The notes under the pieces are model-generated. The model had not been told where the DNA came from. It was given only the letters and a program-made list of their open reading frames with translations, and made no database searches. Shown piece after piece: positions 1 through 11,100 of a stretch of DNA of 64,000 nt (position 1 is its first letter; each line of letters opens with the position of its first letter). Both the position numbers and the translations under genes were made by a program. The stretch comes from Marisa cornuarietis (lineage: Eukaryota > Mollusca > Gastropoda > Architaenioglossa > Ampullariidae), in assembly GCA_004794655.1 (NCBI GenBank), contig SMMW01000585.1:4351501-4415500 (forward strand), in the 5' to 3' direction.

Positions 1-182
1 TTTTGAACTATATCAACTCCAAAGGCCTGAAGAAAGTCAGCCACAAGGAAGAAACTGCACCCTCTTCACCTCTGCCAAAGGCAAAGCAAGAACCACTCAT
101 AGGTCCAGGGGTGGTACCTACTATAGACATACCTCTTACAAACATGCGTAACGTCATTGCAAAACGTCTCACACAATCTAAA
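1..182 (+). CDS. PDHX: PDHX exon (5' end outside window): end of E3-binding domain, linker, start of acyltransferase domain
   Basis: Reads in frame 3 from the window edge as L-N-Y-I-N-S-K-G-L and ends at AAA|GTGAGT (phase 0). The exon contains no AG acceptor before the E3-binding domain remnant, so it continues to the left. The motif [14 protein letters not shown] is the entry helix of the acyltransferase fold. Confidence 0.88.
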
Positions 183-3100
183 GTGAGTTTCTTTTTCTCA
201 CTTTTTTTTTAAAGTGAGAAAGTTTGTTTTTTCTTTTTTTTTTTAAATGGTTGGATGATTATTTATGATGACCTTGCAAGAGAACCTAATGTTGCCTGGG
301 GAGGTCATGGTATAGATTGTTTCTCCTGGGATTGATTTCTCCAACACACTCTTTCAACTTTGATTTTAATATAAAATTTGGATATTTATTTGACCCTTTT
401 GACAACGCCATAATTGTGGGGTGAGTTGGGGGTCATGCTAGTGAGAGCACCATATGGCATCTGGTACCATGATGTTTCTCTTTCTTCATCTCCAAATTGA
501 ATGAAACAGCAAAACATCAGTACCTTTGTCTCTAACATCCTTAAAAATGATCTTAGTCACTTTTGGTTAACAGGTGATATAATTATGCTATATACAGTGG
601 GGTTTTCTTGGGAGGTAGTTATCTTCATTAAATACTTTGCATGGTAAAATCATTAACATACAACATCTGACCATACTTTTGCTTAGTCTGGTTTCTGTGA
701 GGGTGTTGTCTCTGTAGAACAGCTCTACTGTAACGTTAGATGATGTACATATTTTTCTTTTTCAGACCACCATACCTCATGCATATGCTACCATTGATTG
801 TTCCATGAAGGCAGTCACAAGGCTTCGAAAAGATCTTGCAGGTATAATTGCTACTTACCCGTGAAGCAAATTGTTTTCAATAATTATCTTAAACAGTATC
901 GCCCTTGTTTTGGGTGTTTGTGTTAAGATTGTTAAAATCTGAGACCCACCCAGCCACTTTTTCTGGCAAGAGATACAGATGTGTTTCAACTGTAATATTT
1001 AAACTGTCCCAGATTTTTAATCGTGTACAGACACTCTCATACACACTAGTGATCTATAGGAAAGGTAAATCTGCAAAAATAAAGTAAAAGCAAATAAATA
1101 AGGTAAATAAAACAGAAGGGGAAAAGAATTCGGCCACAGAAAAATAGCAATCTTTTTTTGTTCATTATACTATGTTACAGGGAAAAAGTTATTTACCCTT
1201 AGCAAGCAGAAAATCATGATTTTAACAGGTGGCATTCACTTATAAGATTATTATTTATCAAATAAAGAGTTTCATAGTCTTTGGCCCCCCCGTCCTTTGA
1301 TTAGCAGGGTGGTCAGCTAGTGTAACAGTTATCACCTGTCACTGATACAGTGAGGGTTGGCTGTCCTGGGTTCAGCTCTCATCTTGGAAACGCAGTTCTT
1401 TCTCTGCATGTAGCATCTGCTTACAGGGCTGGGTGCCTTGCCGTGATATAGCCTTAGTTGCTGGCTCAGTGTAAAACACCAATCACCCCACCTCCCCATC
1501 CTTTGATTAGCAATCATTCCTGTGGTGCATTCAGGAGGCTGCAAAAGGTTTCAAAAACTGCATTGGCAGCTGAACCAGTGGGCTATTAGGCAGAAGTACA
1601 TTGAAAAGCCAGTGGCTTATGTTCAATACTTAGACATGTCTACTTGCCAGTTCTTTGATATATCAACAACCATCCTGGCAGACAACTCACTGAAGGCAGG
1701 CTAGGTCAAGTACTGCTGTTATAATACATGCACACTTTTTGGATGTTTTAAACATATTCAGGCATTCATATACTTGAAAAGGCAGTCCTGTGGTGCAACA
1801 GTTAGCGCCTGTCACCAATACAGCGGAAATTGGCTGACCTGGCTTCAGCTCTCGTCTCGGGCATACTATTCTTTCTCTGCATGTGGCATCTGTTTCCAGG
1901 GCTGGCTGCCTTGTCATGATATAGCCTTAGTTGCTGGCTCGGCATAAAATACTCCCCTTCCTCATATACTTGCACAGGAATTCATTTTACAGTTTTTGTT
2001 TTACTTGCTGAAAATTTCCCATTTAGACAAAGCCATTTGCATGCAACTCCTAGTTTTGTCGGAAACTTGATAATTTTCATAATGTAATTACTACCCACTT
2101 GAGGGTCAAACAAGATCTGAATGAATCTGATGAATTAAATATTTCCAGTCAGCATGCAGTCAGCCATAAAACAAACCTGGACAAACACATTTTTCCACAG
2201 CATGATGTCAGTGTATTGCAACAATCCTTGAAACAATTTTCATATAAAATCTTGAAATTGGTTAAAACACAAGAGAAACCCAGGCTTACTCCAGTAGTCA
2301 ATGTACCATACCAATGTCATTGTTTTACTTATCCTAAACAGTGTACTATGCACAATACTGATGACCCAAAAGTTTATTATGACCTGTTTGTACAGATGAT
2401 GGGGTCAAGGTGTCTGTTAATGACTTCATTATCAAGGCAGCAGGATTCGCTTTGAAGGTATCAGCTCTTTGATTGCAGCCCCTAGTTACAAAAAAAAACT
2501 TCTTTGAACACAAGCACTGGGTCATAATGGCCGCTTCTTCTTGATGATTTGTAATGATGTTTGTTGAAAAGATTTGTTATAGAAGATACCAGAAACCTGA
2601 AATGAAGAAAATACATAGCTGACTGACGATGTTGGTTGGCATTTCAGGACTCCCCAGAGGTTAACAGCACCTGGGAGGCAGAGGCCCCAAACCTTGCCAC
2701 ATCAGTTGATATTTCAGTTGCTGTGGCAACTGAAGAAGGACTCATTACACCTATTGTCAAAAATGTGCCATCTCTTGGATTGGCAGAAATTGCTTCCACA
2801 GTAAAGGTAAGGAAGAGAATAAGGATGTTGAAGTTGAGCTTACACGCTGTATGTTGGTGAACCCCAGCAGTGCAGTAAGCAATTGTCAGTGTCTTTTTCC
2901 AAACAGTCCCAAGATAACTAGTTGCAAAGTACATGCTAACATACATTTTTCAATTAAATTTGCAGGTTCTGGCAGAAAAGGCTCGAGATGGCAAGCTAAA
3001 ACCTGAAGAATTTATTGGTGGAAGTTTCAGGTATGTAAACAGCTCTTTTTTATGCAAACACAGCACTACACGTTCAAGTTTAAAAGAGCAAAACTAGTCT

Positions 3101-3434
3101 AATATGATGCCTTGTTCTTATTTCTAGCATCTCTAACCTGGGCATGTATGGCATCACAGAGTTCACAGCAGTAATCAACCCTCCACAAGTGGCCATTCTG
3201 GCTGTTGGTGCTACGCGGCCATGTCCTGGACTGGACCTCTCCATAGATCCACGAATGTCGGTCACGCTGTCCTATGACAGTCGTGCCATAAATGAGTTTG
3301 AGGCTACACTGTTTTTGGAGAAATTTAAAATGGCTGTGGAAAGTCCAGAACTTTTAGCTACAGGTATTGCTTCAAGTAGGGTTTCAAGTAAAACTGTGAA
3401 AATACAGAAACAGACTACTGATTGGGAACCCTAA
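1..3434 (+). CDS. PDHX: PDHX, pyruvate dehydrogenase complex component X (E3-binding protein), 3' part
   Basis: Mitochondrial matrix protein that anchors dihydrolipoamide dehydrogenase (E3) to the E2 core of the pyruvate dehydrogenase complex. Exons seen: 1-182 (partial), 766-841, 2396-2457, 2648-2806, 2966-3030, 3128-3434, all with GT-AG borders and compatible phases. The first exon opens with the end of the peripheral subunit-binding (E3-binding) domain (LNYINSKGL), then a Pro/Lys-rich linker, then the 2-oxoacid dehydrogenase acyltransferase domain ([41 protein letters not shown]). The E2 active-site motif DHRxxDG is replaced by DSRAINE: the catalytic His is absent, as in vertebrate PDHX, and this separates it from DLAT. 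The lipoyl domain lies outside the window. Coding appears to run about 24 codons beyond the usual end to TAA at 3432-3434. Confidence 0.9.
766..841 (+). CDS. PDHX: PDHX exon, acyltransferase domain
   Basis: Acceptor TTTTTCAG|ACC and donor GCAG|GTATAA, phase 0 to 1. It encodes [20 protein letters not shown], the substrate-channel strand that follows the first helix of the E2/E3BP catalytic-type domain. Confidence 0.88.
1307..1498 (+). mobile_element. tRNA-derived SINE, copy 1, with target site duplication
   Basis: About 190 bp, in a PDHX intron. The tRNA-like head holds a pol III A-box-like and B-box-like (GGGTTCAGCTC) region. The 3' domain contains CGTGATATAGCCTTAGTTGC and ends in GTAAAACACC. 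It is flanked by the direct repeat TCCTTTGATTAGCA at 1293-1306 and 1499-1512, a clear target site duplication. Copies 2 and 3 are at 1777 and 61854. Confidence 0.85.
1777..1961 (+). mobile_element. tRNA-derived SINE, copy 2
   Basis: Same family and orientation as the copy at 1307, with a better A box (GTGGTGCAACAGTTAGCGCC). It is flanked by the 11-bp direct repeat TCATATACTTG at 1766-1776 and 1962-1972. Both copies lie in the same PDHX intron. Confidence 0.87.
2396..2457 (+). CDS. PDHX: PDHX exon, [11 protein letters not shown] core
   Basis: Acceptor GTTTGTACAG|AT and donor TTGAAG|GTATCA, phase 1 to 0, 62 nt. It encodes [20 protein letters not shown], a highly conserved segment of all 2-oxoacid dehydrogenase acyltransferase folds. 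Confidence 0.9.
2648..2806 (+). CDS. PDHX: PDHX exon, acyltransferase domain middle
   Basis: Acceptor GGCATTTCAG|GAC and donor GTAAAG|GTAAGG, phase 0 to 0, 53 codons. It contains [20 protein letters not shown], the strand-loop-strand lining the CoA/lipoyl channel. Confidence 0.92.
2966..3030 (+). CDS. PDHX: PDHX exon, ARDGKL motif
   Basis: Acceptor AATTTGCAG|GTT and donor TTTCAG|GTATGT, phase 0 to 2. It encodes [17 protein letters not shown], followed across the junction by SISNLGM. Confidence 0.92.
3128..3434 (+). CDS. PDHX: PDHX terminal coding exon
   Basis: Acceptor TTATTTCTAG|C, phase 2. It encodes [20 protein letters not shown] and the degenerate active-site segment [10 protein letters not shown], then the C-terminal helix ending near ELLATG. 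The frame stays open for about 24 more codons to TAA at 3432. A possible donor ACAG|GTATTG lies at 3364, so an extra small exon is an alternative to read-through. Confidence 0.85.
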
Positions 3435-4221
3435 CAGAAGAGGGTGCAGTTGACAGTACTTGAGTGCATATGTCGTTTCCAACAGTAACCCTCTATCTGC
3501 CAGGTAAAAACCATTTAGTTGATTGTAATCAAGTTCCCATGTTGTGTTAATAGTTAGCATTTGGCCTGTTTGACTATAAGCCATACCTGTGTCAAGTCTG
3601 TATTGGATGTTTGAATGACTTGTCGCCTTTTGAATGACTTTTTGAATGATGAAGCTGTAGACAAGACTGCCAGCAGTGGTGTGCCACAGACATCACAAAA
3701 CAGAACACGTGCATCCTTCTCTTACAAGTGGGGCTAAAAAAGGACTTTTAAAAATCAGAATTAAATGATATTACATTTACTGTTCAATTTGTTAAATTAA
3801 AAATGTTGAAGAAACAGTGTATGAAAAGTATGTTGTTTCACTGAGGTATTGTTTGCCATATTGAACATGTTGGCTTGATTTACCAGACCATATAGAATAC
3901 AAGTGTCAAGTCAGATTATGATGGAGGACTACTCACAGCATCACACTGAACGCCCAAAATGTTTCCTAAAGCTGCTCTTCCACTGACAATACAATCACAG
4001 GCACATCTTAAAACAGTTGTAAACAATCAAGCCTGAGGTGACGGTGGGTAACAAACAGTCCAAATCCACTGCCCCATCAAGCATATCACATAATAGTGGC
4101 CTTATGGCAAAACAAATGTATGGATTTCTACCTCCTGGCTTGTTGGCTGCCATGACCAGAGATTTTTTTCTATGGCAGTCAGCAAACCAGTTGCCAGAAT
4201 GCCTCAACCCCCCTCCCCCTT

Positions 4222-4227
4222 TTTATT
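4222..4227 (-). promoter_or_regulatory. Candidate PLCL poly(A) signal
   Basis: AATAAA on the minus strand (TTTATT on plus) about 840 bases downstream of the PLCL stop. Nearer weak variants may be used instead. Confidence 0.35.
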
Positions 4228-4756
4228 TTTCGCAACAGGTGCAAGCGACGTACAATTAAATGACCCAGAGACAGCATGACACGTCCTGATCTTGCACTAG
4301 GATCTACAATCGATATTTCAGAGGTGGCATGTTAACTATACAGGGTATTATTGTCATGGTGTGTCAAAGGCACAAGGGCATTTTCTTATGCCTTACACAC
4401 CTGTGCGATAAAAGATGCTATATTTATATGCCTGCTGGAGAACATTAAAAACACACACACACATGAAGAGAGAAATAGTTCAGGTAGCATAGAATTCTAG
4501 ATGGCTTGAATCCAGACAGAAACATCCATGCTAGAACTATAATGCAGGTGATGAGATTCCTTATGTTTGAGTGTTAGACAAGCTATTCCCAACTCGTCCT
4601 CATCCTGCATGTGAAACCAACTGCAATTATGCACTTTCAACTGCACAGCTAGAAGGAACATTCCCCCCCCCCCTCCACTCACACCTGGGTGGCTTACCAG
4701 TCACTTATTTCAGGTGATGTTTCCAAACACCATAGTCATGGATGGTGCACAGGCTC

Positions 4757-4840
4757 AGGGCACCGGACGGTTCATTTAACCACATGCAGGCTCATCATAG
4801 GGCACCTGAGGGTTCATTTAACCACATGCAGGCCATTGCC
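4757..4840. repeat. 42-bp tandem duplication
   Basis: Two adjacent 42-bp units starting AGGGCACC and sharing GGTTCATTTAACCACATGCA. They differ at a few positions. The repeat lies in the shared 3'-UTR interval. Confidence 0.8.
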
Positions 4841-5039
4841 ACAGTGCAAGCTTTAAAACTGCACTGGCTGCAGGTTCCCTGCATGAGGGTGTGTACAAAA
4901 TGGGAGTGCTAAATCATGTAGGACAGTTTTGTGAGGCAGATGATATCCGTGTTATATCCTTAGCTGTTGATCTAAAATGTCTCAGCAGTATTGTCCATAA
5001 ATATAACCACTGCTCTCCTCATGTTATGGAATCGTAATC

Positions 5040-5045
5040 AATAAA
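5040..5045 (+). promoter_or_regulatory. Candidate PDHX distal poly(A) signal AATAAA
   Basis: Canonical hexamer on the plus strand, the only AATAAA I see downstream of the PDHX stop before the PLCL coding region. Use of this site is inferred. Confidence 0.4.
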
Positions 5046-5067
5046 AATGTCTCTGAAAGACTACAAC

Positions 5068-5108
5068 CTAGCTTCTTCCTGCTTGGCTCATGTGAACATC
5101 ATCTGGAT
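5068..5108 (-). CDS. PLCL: PLCL exon 26: stop
   Basis: Acceptor TTTCTTTTTCAG|AT (strong), phase 1. It encodes [13 protein letters not shown] and TAG at 5070-5068. It is tiny, and is chosen because it gives the first in-frame strong acceptor and closes the frame. Confidence 0.75.
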
Positions 5109-8100
5109 CTGAAAAAGAAACAAAACTGAACATCTGTAACATTATTTGAGCGTTAGCTACATTTTTGACTCAACCTGGGTCACCACTGTAAAAACAAACA
5201 TTAACAATCAATATGCACAACCTGATATTTTGAATGAGTTAATCTTCTGTAATATGTTTGAAAACAAGGCAGTTATCAGCTTGTCAAGAAAAAATGATAA
5301 CTGAAGCAGAACAGACTAACTTGTGTCAAGGAAAAGAATATTCTCAGCCACGAAAATAGCATTTTTGGCACACTTAAGAGTACTGTTATGTTACAAACAT
5401 CAGACTCAACACATCCACTAATCATATATTCCTTTTCAGGTATCAGTTTTGTGGGTTATAGAAATTGTTTATTCCACCAAGGCTAAATCTAAATCACCAC
5501 AGGAGCCAAATAATCTCAAAATTGAACACATTTCTATATATTTTAGGAAATACTTAAGAATCGTAGAGGTAACCAGGTCTGTTAACTGATTCTATAAGCT
5601 AATAAAAAAAAAAGTCCCCACTACTCACCAACCATGCCATTCTCTCCTCCAAGTTCAGCAGGCGACACAGGGTCACATATTCCTATCTCTTTGTCCTTGT
5701 CTAGGCCAGTAGAAATTGCTGCCTCCTTAATCTGTCAAAAACAAAAAAATAAATAAGTAAACAGCTGTGTGACGCAGAAATGGTTTGTGTAAGTAGGTAC
5801 CTAAAACGGAATGGGCTAGAAGCAAAATCTACTACATATCCTCACCTGCCTGATGTACTCAATGCAGTCCTTTTTAGCCTGAGACAGCAGGTCAGCTTGA
5901 CCTTTAAGAACTCTGATGTTCCACGCAAAGTTTTCAATAGCCTAGGACATGCACATAAAAAAAATGCATCTTTGAAATCTTTCTATTAAATTTCCATAGG
6001 ACAAAAATATGAGGTATCCAGTAATGAGAGAACAATTTTGGATGCTTGAAGGTATTTTCATTATGTCATTTCATAAAGTAAATCATCACCACAAAGTGGT
6101 TAGGTGGTATGTTTAATAATACTGAATTCTTTGAAGTTTGCAATTCTTGCAATTTTTACATTTTGCAGCTTTACATATTGATGTACAATGCAATGTTCCC
6201 ACAGCCTGCTGAAAAGATAAATCAACAACACACGAAGAAAGCTTGACTGAAGTAGAGAAGTTGAAACTAGAAGAAAAAAATTCACGGCTACAGAGTAAAT
6301 TTTGGGAAAGCATATGCATATTACCTTTGCTAGCTTGCGTCCCCTGAGCCCTGCCACCTGGCAGACATTATCCAGGTCTTCGTGCCACTCCAGACCGGCT
6401 TGCTGACAATGCAGCAACTGCAACAAAAACATGGCAGTTAATTGCTTTCCTTTCTACTCTGCATTTGTGTACCACTATTTGTGCATTATTAGCAAAACAG
6501 TGTTTTCCAAACATCTGTGTTATCTGTCTGATATGACTGCCAGAAAACAATATTAAATGTTCTTGTGCTAAAACATTTTAAAATAAATTTATAAATTTTG
6601 TTCATAAATTGAAGCATTTGTTTTCATGAACATTTAGGTACTTAGATATAAAATATTACCAGACTTGAGATAAACCAATGTGGATTGTACATTTTATTAC
6701 AATTTCCTGAAAGCCTCTAAGAGAGAAAAAATCCTCGAAAGTAGTACTTGCCTTTTCATAAACAATGTCTGCATTCTCTATTATGTTCTTGCACTCCTGA
6801 ATCAGCTAATCAAAAGAAATGAAAAACAGTTCCATATTTATTACAATTTAAAAAAAAACCAAGGTCCAAGAATTAAATAAAAACTGTCAACAAATACCTA
6901 CTTAAGGCTTAATCATATTTGCAATTCATTAATGACACAAACATTTATAAGAATTTATACCAAGATTCAACTGACAAAAAATAGCAGAAATTTAATTAAA
7001 AACTTTAAAATTACTACTAAATGTGAAAACTCTTTCACCTCTTCAAAGGAAGACAAAGCCTTTTTTAGAATCTCTGGCAGATTTCCCTGGGCTTCCAAAT
7101 ATGGCCACTGTCAAAATAAATGAAAACCATTGCAAATAAAATTTGTGCCCTTGGCTTGAGAAAAAAAAAAAGACTAAATCAGTCTTAAAATTTAATATTT
7201 CTGTTTCTTTTGTGATTAAGATTAATTAAAATGTCTAATTTTCCTTTCTGGTGTGCTAGGCTCTAAATAGCTTAAGATGCCTCACCTCTCCATGCATAAC
7301 GTAATTGAGGGTAGCATGGTCACCAGAATTAGCAATACGGGTTGAAAGAAGACGGATGCATTGTTTGATATTAGAAATAGCTGATAAGCCACAAGCTTCT
7401 TTGAAGTTTGCAAGAGCCACCAGCACACCATCACGAAGATCAGTACCCTCACGCAGAGGTGTGGTAGCCACCCTGAATGTCTCATCAATGGACTTGACGC
7501 CTACTGTCTTCATGCTGGCATAGTCCCGGGACCTTTTGATTTTCTTGACAGACATGCCTCGTCTGTAGGCCTTCTAAACAGAGTGCAAAAGCTAGAATCA
7601 CATCATTATTATGCATATCCTTCCCAGAAGCTCAAATGAATTCATCTGCATATAAAACACTTCAGTTGTAGACACTGCTCATAATCAAAACACTAGATGT
7701 GATAAATCTGAACAAAAGACCATGTACGCTTTTATTCATGCACGCAGCATCACACACAAACACAGGTGCACACATACACACATGAATATATATACATATA
7801 CACACGAAGAACTATCTTGTAGTTAATATTAAAAAAGAATATAGTGGAGGTTATGTCTATTTTTATATTTAAGCAGCCACTGCTTCGCAGGCACAACAAC
7901 TGACCCCTCCACCACGTTTGTTGGTGATAGCCACATGGACGAACAGGGTACAGTTGGGCATGGGGTTGCCCGTATTGGACAGCAGCTGTATATGTCGGTA
8001 ACCTGAAAGGGGGAGAAAAATCAGGAATTCTTAAAATAAAAAATGTAGTGCTGTGTACGAGTTCTAAACATCATTTCTTCAAGAGTACAAGGCAAGAAAA

Positions 8101-11100
8101 CTGAAGCACCCTCCACATATTGCTTTTATGATACCTTCTTCTTTTTGTATAATTATTTTTTCTGTTTTTGTTTGCCAGAAAAGCTATGCTTCTAAACCTT
8201 AGAAATATAGTTTCTATCTCCTGAAACAAAAGATATTATGATTAAAAATTGATTTAACCGATTGAAGATTAAAAATATTATGATTTCTACCTGTCTGCAT
8301 ACATTCAAATGGAATTGTGTATTGTCCAATGAACTCATCGCCAATGTAATCATCATCCAACACTGCAATGCGAACCAGCGCTAATTCCGGCAAGTTGATT
8401 TGGAACTCAAAGCTTTCATCAAAAATGGGATTGTATCCTGCACATAAAATTAAAACTGATAATACAATGTCCAAGGAGACTATGATGAGTATTTTATTCA
8501 TTACAGATGTCTTGTCTGCTTGCATGTATTTACTTGTTAGATCTTTTCATCAATCTTTCTTTGGCTACCAATTTAAAACATATCTTTTTAAAAATAAAAA
8601 TGGCTATTGTTATTTCCAACTTGAAACTTCAGCTACTGTTGAAAAAAAAAGAGAGAAGAAAAAGAAAATGCACTGAGAAGTACTATAAATAAATTGTTCT
8701 GAGCCAATTGGTTTATATATCTCTTATCTTAAATTTCTGGAGAAACTGATGATAAGAGTTTGTAATGTTGTGAAATGACAGAAAACAGACCATTGTGGGG
8801 AACAGTTTTTGTCCTCTCTTCAGCACAGTCCGAGGGAATGCCAAAGACCTCCACAGTCACATATGGATCTGTTACATCTCCTTTGGCAGCCGATCCTTTG
8901 GGCTTGGGGAAATTCTGTCCACTTATGATCTGAGAAACACACTCACCAACTGGAAAAATACTTGTCAAAAGAAATTCTTATAATCCTTCAAAAGTTCTAT
9001 TGGCACTCAAGGTATTTCGACTCACAAACTTGTCTTAAAAGATACTGATATTTTGAACTGTCTTTGCTCCAAATTCTGGGTTACAAAAATATTTTCTTTT
9101 ATCTTAAGCCCATCTCCAGTTCATAAAGGCTGCTTGGTTTTTGAATTACCCTCTGGGATAAATAAAGTCTTATCTTTTTCATGAGAGAAAACAAACTGAC
9201 CCTCACTTAAGCTAGAACCACTTTACAAGAAAATGTAGAGAGATGCTGGGAGTGGGGGGCCAGTTTTCTAGAAGAGCTCCAATTGATAGCTTGTAATCTA
9301 CAATTTACAGGAAATGGTGTATCAACATATAGTTGAGGGGAAAGGTGGAGTCCAATTTATCTTGCTTGCATTCTACCTTTAAGGAAGCAGGGTGTGTGAA
9401 CGGTTTATTTGCATGCAAACATCTGTACAAACTGTTCTTCCAGTACCACCAGACTCAAAATAATGTAAAAGAAGGTTTGTTCCATTATGTAGTGGCATTC
9501 TTCCCTTTTTACTTATGGAGATCGTTAGGATGATAAAATGTTTCTCTTTGGCAACGATTGCCACACTGAACATGAAACTGCCAAAGTGGCAATCCATGAT
9601 GCTGTTTGTAACTTTACCTCTTGTCACAAAAGTGTTCTACAATTTGCTCATCTCCTCCTCACTGTACTCTGGTTTTAAAAGTGCATGCCACAGTCCTCAA
9701 ATTCATAATTCTAGGGTTCTGACCACCACATTTAGGAGCCTGAAAATGAAGTCTTGGAGCTGCATATTGGACTATGACACTACCTGACAACAAGATGTCT
9801 TCCATGAACTGGCTCAGAGCAGTGCTTTAGATGCAATTGCTCTTTCACAACCCAAAATTTTGAGTGGAAACAATTCAGAACGTCAATATCCATCACGTAA
9901 GCGCAGCTTAAGATTTTGGTAGACTTGCTCCTAAATACTAGACTGAAAATTTCCTTTGAAACCTGCAGAACTTTTAATATCATAGGAAATAATACACATA
10001 AAAAGCCAATTCACCAATTGCTTTGCAAAGTTGACTAAGAAAACTAAGATACAGCTTACTGCAAGCAGATCATGGCTCTAAGTATACCTTTATATGTAAA
10101 ATTTGTGGTGAGACTCCTGGGATGGCATCACGTGTGTTGGCACTAAAGTAGGCAATTTCTTCCCTCATGATAGCAGGTTTCAGCACATAACCACAGCCCC
10201 CATTTTTCAAAAACCAGCCATTGTATAAATCCATCATGAGGCCAGCAGTCTGGTAGTTTAATGCTACTGCAGTACAGAAAGGCAAACAGTGAATTTCAAT
10301 TTTAAGTTCAGTCAGAAAGTTAATAAAGAATATAAATGCAATATAATTCAGTGCAAAACTTATTTGAAACATAATTTAGCAGCCAAAAAAGTATAATAAT
10401 AATGCAAACTCATAACACGTAGCATCACGACTAAGATAGATCGCACTCTCTTCGCAGACCAATAATGATCAATGAAAGATAACAGTAGACGGTGAGATAT
10501 TTATAAGCACACTGAATAACATAAGGATGAGGTACAAGAGAAGAATGATGAAGGTATGAAGGGATATAGGTACTGTAACCAGTGTGAGAGGAGTCATTCC
10601 ATGATGGTTAGCACGACAGCATTGCAAGGGAGTTAAGAATGGTAATTCAGGGACAGTACTTTGTGAAAAGATATGTTTTTAAGAGAGCATTTGAACATAG
10701 CTTTCGAGTTAGAGTGGTGAATGTGATGTGGAAGAAAGTTCCTCGTTAGCAGCACAGTGAGAGAACATCTGTTGTCCATATGTGACTATCTTTGTGGGAG
10801 GGAAGGAAAGAATGCACTAATCTGATGAGGAGCAAAGGTTTTGGGCAGGGGTGTGGACAGACAAGATTTCAGTAAAGTAGTGAGGGGAGGTGCCTTTACA
10901 GAGTTCATAGCATAGAGCTGAGAGCTTGTAGTATATTCTAGTTTTAACTGGTAGCCGCTGAAGAGAGTGAAGAAGTGGTGTGACATGTTCAGATTTGGGA
11001 ACCCTGAAAACAAGACGAGCATTTAAGTTCTGGACTTTCTGAAGCTTATCAATGAGGTTTTGTGGAAAGCCAGCAAGAAGAGACTTGCAGTAGTCTAGTT

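Larger units (their letters stand above)
3435..5067. other. Convergent 3'-UTR region between PDHX and PLCL
   Basis: No coding signal on either strand. An AATAAA for PDHX lies at 5040-5045, only about 20 bases short of the PLCL stop on the other strand. ATTAAA variants for PDHX lie near 3796 and 4255. For PLCL (minus) an AATAAA lies at 4227-4222. If the distal sites are used, the two 3' UTRs overlap by roughly 800 bases. The stretch also holds a 42-bp tandem duplication (4757-4840). Confidence 0.5.

Noticed and set aside
2099..2455. 118-codon plus-strand ORF overlapping a PDHX exon
   Set aside because: It is in a different frame from the PDHX exon at 2396-2457, which has both splice sites and homology.
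1..3434. Assignment as DLAT (E2 acetyltransferase)
   Set aside because: The catalytic DHRxxDG motif is replaced by DSRAINE, characteristic of PDHX.
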